The notes below the pieces were generated by a model, which saw only the letters and a list, made by a program, of their open reading frames with translations, searched no databases and was not told the DNA's origin. Below are positions 49,621 through 60,025 of a stretch of 64,000 nt of DNA, one piece after another. Location of the stretch: NCBI GenBank assembly GCA_019096065.1, contig JAGUCH010000001.1, positions 8,990,001-9,054,000 of the forward strand, written 5' to 3'. The position numbers and the translations under genes are program-made. The stretch's first letter is position 1. Each line of letters opens with the position of its first letter. The DNA comes from Paracyclopina nana (lineage: Eukaryota; Arthropoda; Copepoda; Cyclopoida; Cyclopettidae).

Positions 49621-49834
49621 ACAGATTAAAAGCTACTTTAGGGTCAAACTGCATGCAATTGCCAATTTGTCGAGATTCTTACCTACTTTTGAAATTTTAA
49701 ATTTGACTATTCGCTTTTTCGAGTTTCCAGTTTTCAGTCTTCGTAATTCACTTTTCGATAATTTTTCTTTTGATTTTCAGCTTTGGCAGTTTAGCTAACT
49801 TATTGCAAGGTGGTTAATACTTCTTGGGCTTCAT

Positions 49835-50039
49835 TCATTCATAATTGCCTTGAAAACACCAACTACAAGCATACAAATATCGGTTTTTATTGATAACTCT
49901 GCTGAAATGCCGAAAAGAGTGCCCGTGATTAACCCATGCGCTGCACAGGTGGATCAAAAAGCCGTTTTCACGCGCATGCTGCCAGATGCGCCAAAAATCC
50001 GAATTGGCTCCTCATTACTAACTGAAGCAGCGAAGTAGT
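49835..50039 (+). CDS. Unrecognised short coding-like frame
   Basis: The plus strand is open to a stop at 50037-50039, with a protein-like peptide (TTSIQISVFIDNSAEMPKRV, VINPCAAQVDQKAVFTRMLP). There is no good ATG near the beginning; the segment could be an exon or a relic. The ISVFID...INP style faintly recalls the region after the N-terminal domain of BUB1/MAD3-type proteins, but this is only an impression. Confidence 0.25.
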
Positions 50040-51476
50040 AAAATAACCTACGTACTGAGGGAAACTGAGAAGCGACATGTGAGCGCTTTTGATTTTGAGG
50101 CATTCAACCCTCTGTCTCTACATTTGGCCACATCTTCTCAAAATTAAAATCTAGTCAACAATATGTCAATTCAATTAATCATTCATCCAATATTTTCCAA
50201 TGAGAGTCAAAATTTCTCACAAATTCAAATCAAGACCGTAAATGTTCATCAAATATTGTGGTTAAAAAGATGTGAGAAATTGGCTCTTGTAGGATGGTCA
50301 TAAAAAAGTTAGGCTCAAATTCACAACAAGTCTTTAATAAAATTACCTGCTGACCATGAGAGCGCGCTCACACTCTCAGTTTGTAGGCTACTTAGCTACT
50401 TTGCTGCTTCATTCGCAACAATTAACAAAAACAAACAACACTTTTAGAGGGCTAGATTGACGAGCAACTGTTTGGTAAGCATGTCCTTAATACTGTTATT
50501 GAGCTTCTAGGTTAACTATCGTTGCTGAGCTATAGATAAACTTAAGTTTTCTTCTGGCTGATTTATGACCGTTTTTATGGACGCTTCTAGTGGGATTTTT
50601 TTCAGCGTCAACGATCCGAATTCGGCAGAGACATAAGAGTAATTTTCCGCCCTTTGTAACGACTCAGCAAAAAGAACCCTCCTCTTTCTTTTGGAACCTT
50701 TATTTGAAAAAGCTCCATGGTACTTCCTAGCTCAGATGCTGCCATAAATGAGACAGTAAAACGAATGATAGTCATGGGTAAACTGCTCTTTGATGAACGC
50801 CATTCAGTCAGCTATCTGGAAGAAAGGCATGAAAGTGTGATTGCATAGATAGGCTCCCTAAAAATGGCACTCTCTGTTCTTCTTGCATTTTATGCTTTGC
50901 TCGAAACTTAGCATTTGACCGGGCTTCTTGACTCTTAGTAAAGCGAAACATTGCTATTAACCTCAAATCCCCTCGGATAAGCCTCAGCTCAGGGGGCCTT
51001 GGCCTTGCTCTTCGGTCACTTGGAGCCCTTGCGCCCAAAAACATCAGCAAGACAAATTATTATTATTTTTATTTTGGCTAGTCATAGCCCACGAATCCAA
51101 GTTAAGCAAACATTTCCTGGAGCCTCAAAAGTATGGGCATTTTTTCACCTCAGTGGCAGCTTGATAAGCCTTACAAATTGGCTACCACCACCGGGTCTAA
51201 ACTTCTTCTTTTTTGGCTTTCCCTGAAATTGGAAATAAAATCTAGAAGCTCCTATTCATTTAAACTCTATAGGAACCCGAAAGGCCTCAGTGCCATTTTG
51301 CTATCACGAGGAAGCTCACCAATGAGCAAGGCAATGATCTAACAAAAAGAGCATAGAAACAGCAAAATCATCTTGGATGACAAATATTTTCAAAGATGCT
51401 CATGATAATAGTTGCTATGTTGAAGTAGGCCTGCAGAAAAATAACTTTCGTTGACTTCTCGGATAAAGAAAGCTAA
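50040..51476. other. Non-coding left flank of the transposon
   Basis: No gene supported. Ordinary AT-rich sequence up to the hairpin beside the transposon. Confidence 0.4.
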
Positions 51477-51507
51477 GGGGATTCGGAGAAGTTTGGTGCG
51501 AATCCCC
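51477..51507. repeat. Perfect 9-bp hairpin beside the transposon end
   Basis: GGGGATTCG (51477-51485) and CGAATCCCC (51499-51507) form a perfect stem with a 13-nt loop, eight bases left of the terminal repeat. It has no partner at the right end, so it is probably part of the target site. Confidence 0.7.
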
Positions 51508-51515
51508 TACAAATC

Positions 51516-51529
51516 CCCAACCAGAAATT
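51516..51529 (+). repeat. Left terminal inverted repeat of the transposon
   Basis: CCCAACCAGAAATT, preceded by TC. It is followed immediately by a subterminal direct repeat (51526-51542). Confidence 0.75.
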
Positions 51530-51542
51530 CTCTCAGTGCCAT
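51526..51542 (+). repeat. Subterminal direct repeat, left copy
   Basis: AATTCTCTCAGTGCCAT; 16 of 17 bases match 59841-59857 in the same orientation. Both copies are followed at 15-25 bp by a CTAGT/CTAGGTAGT-type block and then ATGACC. Confidence 0.7.
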
Positions 51543-52181
51543 CTAAGTTTTTACTAGGTAGTAAAATATGACCTTAGTTTTTTCATCATTTTTTAGACGT
51601 CCTGTAACGTGATAAAGTACAAGGTGAAGATCCTAAAATGTTATCAAGTTTTTTAGCAGTTTTATCATGTTCATTACATAGTAGTTTATTTCTCAAAATA
51701 ACTGCATAGAAAACTAAAGTTTTTTTATTGTTTCAAGAAGTTTAAAACTGCTCAGTGGTCAATGTACAAAAACTGCAGTAAATGCACTGAAACTTGAAAT
51801 ATGCTTTATGTTATTTTTATGCATGTACTGACATTTCTTTATATTTCAGGTTTTATTTGGCCACATTTTAAGTGGAATTAAGCCAGCCTTGTCAATGCCA
51901 CAGGAATGCGCTCACCAAAATCAATCTAAATTTATTCATAGTTTTTTCAATGTGTACCACCATAAAATGACAGAACAAAAGACAAAGAAATACACTTTAT
52001 ATTATTTGTTAATTTGATGTATTTCACAAATTGCGATGCATTTACTTCATTTACATTGTTCTCAAACATATGATCTTCACTGTAATAACATACATGACAT
52101 TTTTATATTTTTTTTGCATATTTGAGCCAGTAACATTAATTTTTCATTTCAAAAAACTTTGTTTCATGTTTGTGATCATTA

Positions 52182-52196
52182 TCACAGTTTTTTTCA
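52182..52196 (-). repeat. Internal A-run motif copy (ACTGTG type)
   Basis: tcacagtttttttca; complement matches the recurring (A)n-ACTGTGA core. It lies just downstream of the transposase stop codon. Confidence 0.6.
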
Positions 52197-52221
52197 CGTG
52201 CATTTGAAGTAATTGATACAA

Positions 52222-55200
52222 CTACGAAAAAAGAGCATCCATTGGAATTGCGATCATTAAGCGTCCATCTCTGACTGCTTTGCCAACAATCTTTCGCTTC
52301 TTCACTTCAACAATTTCAGAATCATACTTTTTGAACAGTTCGACACCAACTACACTGAAGTCAAGCTTGAACACGTCTGGATTTCGGTACTTGCCAGTTA
52401 TGATTTTCTTGCAATGATATGTATCCTTGTCTTTAATGTCAACAACCTCGAAAAATTCACGATCACTTGTGTAGACCATATTGTCTTGAGTATTAGCTCG
52501 AGTCATCTTCTTGCTAATTTTCAAGGTTCTTTCACAGTTATGGTCACGTACACCTGCAATGAACGCTTTTTGCAAGGCTTGTTTTGTGAAGCTCTTAGTA
52601 TTAGCCACAAGCACTCTCTTAATGAATCCATAAAAAGATTCAAAAGGTTCTGCTGAAATTTCACTCATGCGATGTCGTTTCCTTGTCTCACGAAGGTGTG
52701 AAAATAGGTGGAGGTTGAATGAGCATTTCTGCTTGCCAAAAACATTCTCAAACATAAAGTAGAATGTTTGCATAAGCTCACTGAGGTTGACTCTCCTGCA
52801 GATTTGACGATACATCTCATCATTGAAGAAAACAGAGCGTAGCAAGTAGATGAAGTAGTACCACACTTTTCTAAATTTTTGATTTTCCGCACCAACAAGA
52901 GCCCGTCCAAAACTCATGAACCCGCACATAGTTATTGCGAGGTATTCTGAGGATTTATAGTGAATCAACCCCTTACGCATTGATCTGGGTCGACGTGTGA
53001 ATTCTGATGGAATGCGAAGTTTCAGCCATCTTTGATCAAATTCGTACATCAGTCGCAATGTTTGTGCACTGAACTTGTCTGTTCCACACCTCCTAGGATT
53101 GATGATCTCATTTATGATTTGGCGAGCCATCCCCAAAAACAAGTTATGCATTGGCTCGATTGGAACATTTTCTATGAGGTCAAATCCATCAATTTTCAAT
53201 AGTGGAGATCGTCCTTGAATGCCGAATGTTTGAGCATCATCAGGCTTCTTTCCGTCTGCAATCTCCTTTAGTACGATCTCAACATCTCTTAGCCATTTTT
53301 GCATCGTTCGTCTCTGGTAAGCCAAAGTTCGAGGTGAAAACAACATTTTTCCTTCGTGTACCCCAACACAAAGGCAAACATCGCATGAACAAAAGCCAGC
53401 GTGTCCCTTCAAGCATTTTAGTTTGGCTCTTGCTGGAGCATCTGCAATCACATTGTTCAGCTTGAAGTTGCTCTCTTTTGCCTGCACAATGAACTCTTCA
53501 ACACATGAATTTAATGACATATTAGCACCAGTTCTGTGGACATAAATGCCAGCCAAGTAGACAATTTGACAGCCTCTAAATCTCACACAAACAAGGTCCA
53601 TTTTGTCTATTCCAGCGTGAGAAAGTGGCACCCCGTCCACAGCGAGATCATAGATTTTCTTTGTTCTCCTTGAGTGCTGTGGATACGTTCTGAGATGAAA
53701 ATCAAAGATGTCATCAATTCTTGTGCGCGTCCACTCTGACAGCTTTTCGTAACGAGATGTTGGTAACGTTTTTTCGGGGTACACTGGACCATTATGCTGA
53801 AATGTTTGATTTGTGTCTTTGTCCAGGATTTCAAATCTCATGAAGATTGTTGGCAGGTGTTCCTTGATGCGATTATAAATAGTCTTAAAGCACTTCATCT
53901 TCCTGTCAATGTTCATTGCTCTTACAAAGTTCCAAAGATCATCAGCAGCCTCGTTGGAAATGCAATGCCTTGACACAATGCTAAGAAATCTTTGGGCGCA
54001 CCTATCATTTCTTGCAAGTAAGTCATCTAAGGCATCTTCCTCCTGCTGTGCACGAATCAGCTCAGTCAAAGAAAATTTTCGAATGCTCATTGAGCTGAAA
54101 GCATTGCAGAGTGCAGTGTCATCAAACACAGCTTCTTCTGGCAGTTCATCTTCATGTTGCGAAGTCTACAAAAATATAACAATTAATTTAACATTATTTT
54201 ACAGTAAACCATGTACTTACTGATGAAGCAATAGAGATTTCTAGATCATTTCTCTCAATCAGTTCATTCGCAGGTTCATCGCCATCACTCAAATAGATGC
54301 TTCTTGTGTCCATATCATCTTCATTGACCTCTGGAAGCAGTTCATCTTGGTCACCAGACTTAGGAGCAAAGCTGCTTCTTGAACGGAGGAATAATGCAAA
54401 CTCCTCATCACTCTCTGTTTCCATTTGGTCCGTACTAGAGCTGGACGAGCTTTGCTGATCATCGTTTTCAGGCAGTTCATAGTCAAAAACCATTACTTGA
54501 GCACATTGAACATCATCATTTGTCTCATCGTTGTTTTGCAGTACACCTTGATTTAACTGTGATTCAACGTTGCTTAGTTCATCATGGATTGCCAAACTGT
54601 TTTGCCAGTTTGTGACTGGCTCTTCTGGCAATTCAGAGTCAAACTTGCTTGCCTGAGGTGGAACCCATTCTTCATCCAAATGCATTTCAAGACTGTTTCC
54701 AGCATCAACTTCAGGCACATAAAGAGCCTGTGATGCTTGTGCAAAAGCCTCGCGCCTTTTTGATTTTCCTTTCTGTGAAATAGCCTCATGATGTCTCTTT
54801 TGATACTGCTTTATGCAGTCAGTCCATCTCATGTTTGGATCATACATTTGAGGATTATCTTGAATTTGCTGTATTAAAGCGTATTCATCCTCGTAGAAGA
54901 TTGGAAAAGAGGCATCATCAATTGGCACAATGTAGAAATTGCTAGTGGTTGGATCCACAATATCCATCAATGAAATCGCTTTTGTAACAACGTCAGTTAT
55001 TGTAACGTAGTTTAAAGGTGCACGTTCAGTTTCACCTATTAATTTCTTCGCTTCAATTAGCAAGTTGGTCGCTCCTTGAGAAAGTGGAGCATTTTCATTA
55101 ATCATGAGATCTTCATTGTTTGAAATGACTCCCTTGATGCCGTTACTGACATTTTTAATGATTTCAACTTCAATCGGCACTGGATTGTCCTCAAGATAGA

Positions 55201-55336
55201 TCAAGTTGTTTGCAGCAGCTCCTAGCTTCCTTGACTTTTCACGTAAATCATTGATGAGTTGATCAAGCTCAAGTTGTTGGCGACGTCTACGCATCCGCAT
55301 AGCTGGTGTAGACATTTTCTTTTTCTTTCGAGGCAT
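52222..55336 (-). CDS. CACTA/EnSpm-type (Tnp2-like) transposase
   Basis: It should cut and join the transposon ends. Two minus-strand exons, 55336-54221 and 54165-52222, join at phase 0 over a 55-nt intron, giving 1019 residues. The N-terminus is strongly basic (MPRKKKK, MRMRRRRQQ). It is followed by an acidic region repeating ELPE-type words (SELPEEPV, YELPENDD, ELLPEVNED, DELPEEAV). The C-terminal half has the Tnp2-like core: LAVDGVPL with the first Asp, IADAPARAKLKCLKGHAGFCSCDVC with the second Asp and a Cys cluster, and DLIENVPIEPMHNLFLGMA. A DUF4218-like part follows (FNLHLFSHLRETRKRHRMSEISAEPFESFYGFIK). A minus-strand AATAAA lies at 51936-51931. Frames and splice sites are whole. Confidence 0.88.
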
Positions 55337-55703
55337 TTTTCTCTGAAATAAAAATTTGAGGTGCGTATATTATGAAAAAACTGTGAAAAAATGTCAAAAA
55401 ATTAACGTTTGTGTTGTAGTCGTTATTAACGATTTTTAACGTTACAATAATTTTTAAAATAGTATTTTTCTGACCTGCTATTGTTCACGTTTAATTTTGA
55501 GATGTTAATCGTTGTTGTTGCGTTTCAACCGGCGTTTTTGGTGTTTTTCCGTCAAATGACCTGGTAACATATATATAGCTGAGGCACGCCCGGTCAGCTG
55601 TCAGTCGCCGCTCAACCACTGAAGTGAGCGCACACGCCCGATAAATTTACTACGTGGCCCACCCAGTAAATACGTAGATTTTTCACAGTGTTTACAAAGT
55701 GCC
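55337..55703. promoter_or_regulatory. Divergent promoter of the transposon's two genes
   Basis: The 367 bp between the two start codons include TATATATA at 55570-55577 and, 31 bp on, an arthropod initiator TCAGT (55601-55605), which fits the plus-strand gene. The minus-strand side has an ACTGTG motif copy at about 55375-55392 and several AACGTT-type words near 55403-55443. A second core (tttttcacagtg) sits in the plus-strand leader near 55679. Confidence 0.65.
55375..55392 (+). repeat. Internal A-run motif copy (ACTGTG type)
   Basis: aaaaaactgtgaaaaaat, in the leader of the transposase gene. Confidence 0.65.
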
Positions 55704-58700
55704 ATGTCGAAAACACCTAGTGAATGCGGAAGTATCCGGACGAGCAAGTCAGTCTCTCCTCATGATGAAGACGGCAGAATCTACGACACGTTCATCATTG
55801 CGCAGTTAGACGATGAACCAGTGTTTTCTTTGATGAGCGCCGACACTGTCTTGGATGATGGAAAGTCCTTCAAGGATATCTTTTCTTTTGACCCATCCCA
55901 ACCAATGGATGATCTCATGCGTAGCTACAGGAAGTATGCGACCGTTGATGGCAGAGAGATACAGTTCAGTATCTTTATACGAATCGAGAAAGGTAAGATT
56001 CTTAAAAAATGCAAGTCATTTGTTTACATAGTTTTTTTAACGTTTTTTTGACGTTTACTAATCATTAACTCTTTCAGATACTCCAAACGAATTCATTTCG
56101 AAGTACATTCGTGATGCCAATGGCGAGATCAGAAAGTACAAAGGAAGGAAGCGTGCTGAAAAGTACGATGAGATGATCAAACGCTATCGAGAGAAGATGA
56201 GCAAAAACTACATTTATGTACCACGAGCCACAGAGCATGACAAGTATGTGGGAGCACCTATTGAAACTGGAAAGCATGCCACTAGATCATCAAAGACTAT
56301 TGATCCAACCACAGAAGAATCTGATGCTGCACCAGGGCCATCCAGGGAAACCCACGTTCAACCTGCCTCTGGTCATTTACTGAAAATTGCAGCGGCGAAA
56401 GCAAGAAAAGAGGTACGTTTTTTTAAAGACTACTTAACAAACACGATGTAAACACGATGTAATTTAGTTGAAAGAAAAGGGCTCAAGTCAAGTCATTGAG
56501 TCAGACAATGATGAGGAAGACTTTGAAACACAAACAAAGTCATCCAAGAGGCCGGCTAAAGAGGCATCCAAGAAGCAGACGCCAGCAAAGAAAGCAAAGA
56601 CTCCAGCAAAAGGATCTACGCCAGCTAAAGCTGCACTTTCTAGAAAGTCACCTCGAGCAGCTTCAAAGATACAGCCACTTAAAATTGTGACTGTCCCGTC
56701 TGTTCGCAAAAAGACTATTCTGCCACCTCCAAAGGATTCGCCGAGTCAAACCCGAAAGAGAGCTTTGTCACCAGAATCGGTGTCATCTTGCAGTTCACCT
56801 GAAAAACATCTTAAAATAACTGAGAAGACTTCGTCCAATGTTCGAGATGAAAACAGCAATACGCCTGATCAAGAGCCATCTGGCCCTCCTCTTGTTGACA
56901 CTACCTTTGGCGTAGCAATAAGAACACCAACTAATTTGCCATCTGCCAGCAATGAACGGCTGCTGTCAACATTTGCAGTTACGCCTGAGTCTCAAGAGGG
57001 TCAAGAACTTGAGCAGCCAACATTTCACGGCACACCAGATACAAGTCCAGGCACATCAAGAATTGGTGGAGGTTCTTTCGCCGATTTTAAGAAGTATTTG
57101 GATGAGAAGGAGAAGCGGGAAATTGAGCGAGAGCAGAAACTTAAAGTAAGTTTTTTTAACGTTTTTTTAAAGTATACCTAATTTTAATTGTGTAAAATAG
57201 GAACTGATCATTGCCGAGATTGATAAGGTGTCAAGACGACAGTACAAGATCCTTTCTCAAATGAAAGAGTTGAAGACTGAACAGGACAAGTTCAAAGAAA
57301 ATGTGACGGATCTCATCACATCTAATTCAAAGATGTACAACAAGCTCAAGTTGATTGGAAATCAGGCTGCAGAACGTAAAGGGGCGATTGCTGCAACATT
57401 GCTCAGATTTTTCCCACTTGATTTGGTTGGTGTTTGTGGAGATATTTTGCTGTCCTCGAGCTTTGTACAAAGACATCTTCCTGCACTCATCGCTCGTCAA
57501 ATTGAGTTGATTAAGAATCATGATGTCAACAAGACAATTGGCAAGGGCATCATGCATTTTCTCTTCAGCAACTATGCCCTCTCACATTTTATTATTGGGG
57601 ATACAAAGAAGTATACCTTGATATAACTGTGCAATAATTATAAATAACAATAATGTTCTGTTACATTTGCAGGAGCCTCAAGGGGTTGAAAGCCACCAAT
57701 CGTCCAATTCCAAAGGGGGTTTTGAGCAACATTATCCCTTCTGTCGTCGAAATCATGGACAAGAAAGTCACCTTGAAGGGGAAGTCGACAAAGGAGAATG
57801 TCAAACTGATTAGAGCGTCTTTTTCGGACCTTTTTGGCAACACACGCTCAACATACATATGTCAGCTAAATGACTTCTGCAAGGATATGGCTGACTTGTA
57901 CAAGGCTCTCTACCTTGGTGATAAGGTTTTCTTCGAAGCAAACAAGGTGAATATATAGTTTATGTCAAAAAAACTGTGAAAAAACGTTATTATTTTCAGT
58001 ATGTCCACGGTCCAAATCCACAGTTCTTCTCTGAAGCGGACCACAAAGAGCTGATGAAAGGACGCGACTACATAACTGATCGTCAGGAGTTGGAAGATTC
58101 AGGATTGGTTCGTAAAGAGAAAAAGAAGCAATTTCTTTCCCCAGGAGAAGCTGTCATGACGCTGAGGACTAATGTTGGCAATGATCAACTTAGTGCACGA
58201 GAAACGATAGCATTTCTCATTGACGCTGCGCGAGAGGCAGGGGAGAATTTTGAGAAGATCACCTTTGACAAGGAATGCAAAGTCAGAAATGTAATTAACA
58301 TTTTTTCACAGTTTTTTTATGGTGTACTACAGTAAAATTATGCAGGTTGAGGCAATCTACAAGACTGTGCTTGAGGAAAAGAAGCAGGAGTATGCTAAAG
58401 AGCCACAACAATGTCAAGTTCCAGTGCAGGCCTCTGAGCAATTGGCACCAGAAAAAGATGTTTTTGGAGAAGAAAGTCCACCTCAAGCGTCAACATCTAG
58501 GGCTCCAAGAGATTCAGTCAAGGCTATCATATCTCAGAGGAAATCTGATGAACATTTCCCTGACAGAAAAATGACTACAAGCTCATCCAATGACAACATG
58601 GTAATTGATACTGACCCAGAGGCAGGTGAGGAAGAAGTATTCGAGAAAAGAAAGACAAAGAAAGTCATCAAGAAAAAGGAGCGAAAACAAACGAAAAAGG

Positions 58701-59169
58701 TATGTTTTTCAGATTTACGTAAAAAAAACCATAAATTAACTGTGAAACATTTCAGCGAGATGAAGAAATTCAATCAACAACTGATGAAGAGGAGCACGAA
58801 ATGTCAGACGGGGAAACAAGCGAGGAGGGATTGGATGATGTCATCATGCAAGGAGAAAATGATTCTGACAAAGATCAAGAAGCAGATGAAGCAACATCTG
58901 CAATGGAGGAGGATGCACATCAAGGCAATGAAGACAGACCAGATGCAGATGCTGAACAATGTGATGAAAGTGCCGAGCACGCCGGCAACGAAAGTGCCGA
59001 TGAAGCATCAGAACAAGGTGAAACTGACAATAATGCCAATATAACTGCGTCAACACCTAGTAATGTCACACCTCCTGTAAGTCCCATGTTCTTATCCTAT
59101 GACTCTCTCTCCTTTATCACAAGCCTTTTTATTTTATAGGTGCAAGAAGCCGATGGATCAGCCAATTGA
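55704..59169 (+). CDS. Transposon accessory protein, unrecognised (993 residues)
   Basis: Nine exons (55704-55992, 56078-56412, 56468-57145, 57201-57610, 57673-57946, 58000-58290, 58346-58699, 58756-59076, 59140-59169) join in phase to give 993 residues. The N-terminal part is a compact charged region (RDANGEIRKYKGRKRAEKYDEMIKRY). A Lys/Pro/Ser-rich low-complexity part follows (KRPAKEASKKQTPAKKAKTPAK, AT-hook-like), then a coiled-coil-like helix and a structured central region (VTLKGKSTKENVKLIRASFS, QLNDFCKDMADLYKALYLGD, VHGPNPQFFSEADHKELMKG). The end is very acidic. By position and pairing it is analogous to the TNPA DNA-binding partner of plant CACTA elements, but I see no homology. A nuclear DNA-binding helper is the best guess. 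Confidence 0.82.
56031..56053 (+). repeat. T-run motif copy (AACGTT type) in intron 1 of the accessory gene
   Basis: gtttttttaacgttttttt followed by gacg; almost the same as the copy in intron 3. Confidence 0.65.
57150..57172 (+). repeat. T-run motif copy (AACGTT type) in intron 3 of the accessory gene
   Basis: gtttttttaacgttttttt followed by aaag, placed directly at the donor site. Confidence 0.65.
57967..57988 (+). repeat. A-run motif copy (ACTGTG type) in intron 5 of the accessory gene
   Basis: aaaaaaactgtgaaaaaacg followed by tt; 21 of 22 bases match the subterminal copy at 59792. Confidence 0.7.
58298..58320 (-). repeat. A-run motif copy (ACTGTG type) in intron 6, reverse orientation
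   Basis: acattttttcacagtttttt on the plus strand; complement is the same motif as at 57967 and 59792. Confidence 0.7.
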
Positions 59170-59253
59170 TGAGCATACAGCATTCACACTATTGAAAAGA
59201 CGTTTGGAACAATGCACCCTTTTAGGTCACCTGCTCTGCAATGAGCAAAATTA

Positions 59254-59271
59254 TTGATTGATTGATTGATT
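59254..59271. repeat. (ATTG)n microsatellite inside the transposon
   Basis: About four GATT units after the accessory gene's stop codon. Confidence 0.85.
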
Positions 59272-59791
59272 TATTATCTACTTATTCACAATATGGAAAT
59301 TTATAATGAATTATCTGAATGCCAATTATTTTTTATGCCAATCATACACAATTACAAAAAGCATGAAAAATATATAACCAAATATTTCACATTCTCTACA
59401 GTTGTTTTAGCGTTGACATTGAATTCACGTTGAAAAAATGCCCCAGTTAGCAAAGTAGTGCACATTGACAAACATCTTGGTTGTATCATCCTAGAAAAAT
59501 CTTCAACAGTCAACTGGAATGAAAAAAAACATTATTTCTTGGTTTTTGATCAATGGCACTGTGATAAATGTATATAGGTGCATTCTATGTGGCCTAATCT
59601 AGTACTTTACTAAGTAACGATACATCAACTTTGCTACATGAATTTCACATAAATCATGAAGCATATACTTCATTTGACATGCAAAAGTTCATTGCAACAT
59701 TATTACCATAATGTTTTCAAGGTACTACAGCAGTGGCACACAATTTTATTTATGCAGTAATGCATACCATAGAGTTTATTATATTTTCATT

Positions 59792-59813
59792 AAAAAAACT
59801 GTGAAAAAATGTT
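59792..59813 (+). repeat. A-run motif copy (ACTGTG type), right subterminal region
   Basis: aaaaaaactgtgaaaaaatg followed by tt, about 210 bp from the right end. Confidence 0.7.
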
Positions 59814-59840
59814 CAAGTACATGATGTGACAACGTATGAG

Positions 59841-59857
59841 AATTCTCTCAGTGCTAT
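59841..59857 (+). repeat. Subterminal direct repeat, right copy
   Basis: AATTCTCTCAGTGCTAT, in the same orientation as the left copy, about 170 bp inside the right end. Confidence 0.7.
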
Positions 59858-60011
59858 GTTGAATGTTATAGGAGTTGATTAACCTAGTAACTAATGACCG
59901 GTCCATATTTTATTAAGGTGCCACGTACGTTAATGTTACATAACCCTATAGGCAACATGGCAAAAAAACTTGATAGTGTCATGTAGATTTTTATATAAAA
60001 AAAGGACTTGA

Positions 60012-60025
60012 AATTTCTGGTTGGG
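60012..60025 (-). repeat. Right terminal inverted repeat of the transposon
   Basis: AATTTCTGGTTGGG, exact complement of the left end, followed by TC. Confidence 0.75.

Larger units (their letters stand above)
51516..60025. mobile_element. Apparently intact two-gene CACTA/EnSpm-like DNA transposon, 8.5 kb
   Basis: Ends are perfect 14-bp inverted repeats (CCCAACCAGAAATT at 51516-51529; complement at 60012-60025) with TC on both sides, a possible 2-bp target duplication. Inside are two divergent genes: a 1019-residue transposase on the minus strand and a 993-residue accessory protein on the plus strand, both with consistent splice phases and no visible inactivating change. The transposase domains (Tnp2-type catalytic core and a DUF4218-like C-terminal part) point to CACTA/EnSpm, although the termini do not begin with CACTA. 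Subterminal regions are AT-rich. The intact frames imply a recent insertion. Confidence 0.85.

Noticed and set aside
51477-51515. Helitron 3' end (hairpin before terminus)
   Set aside because: The hairpin is good but no CTRR terminus follows it, and the adjacent 14-bp inverted repeat with a transposase explains the boundary better.
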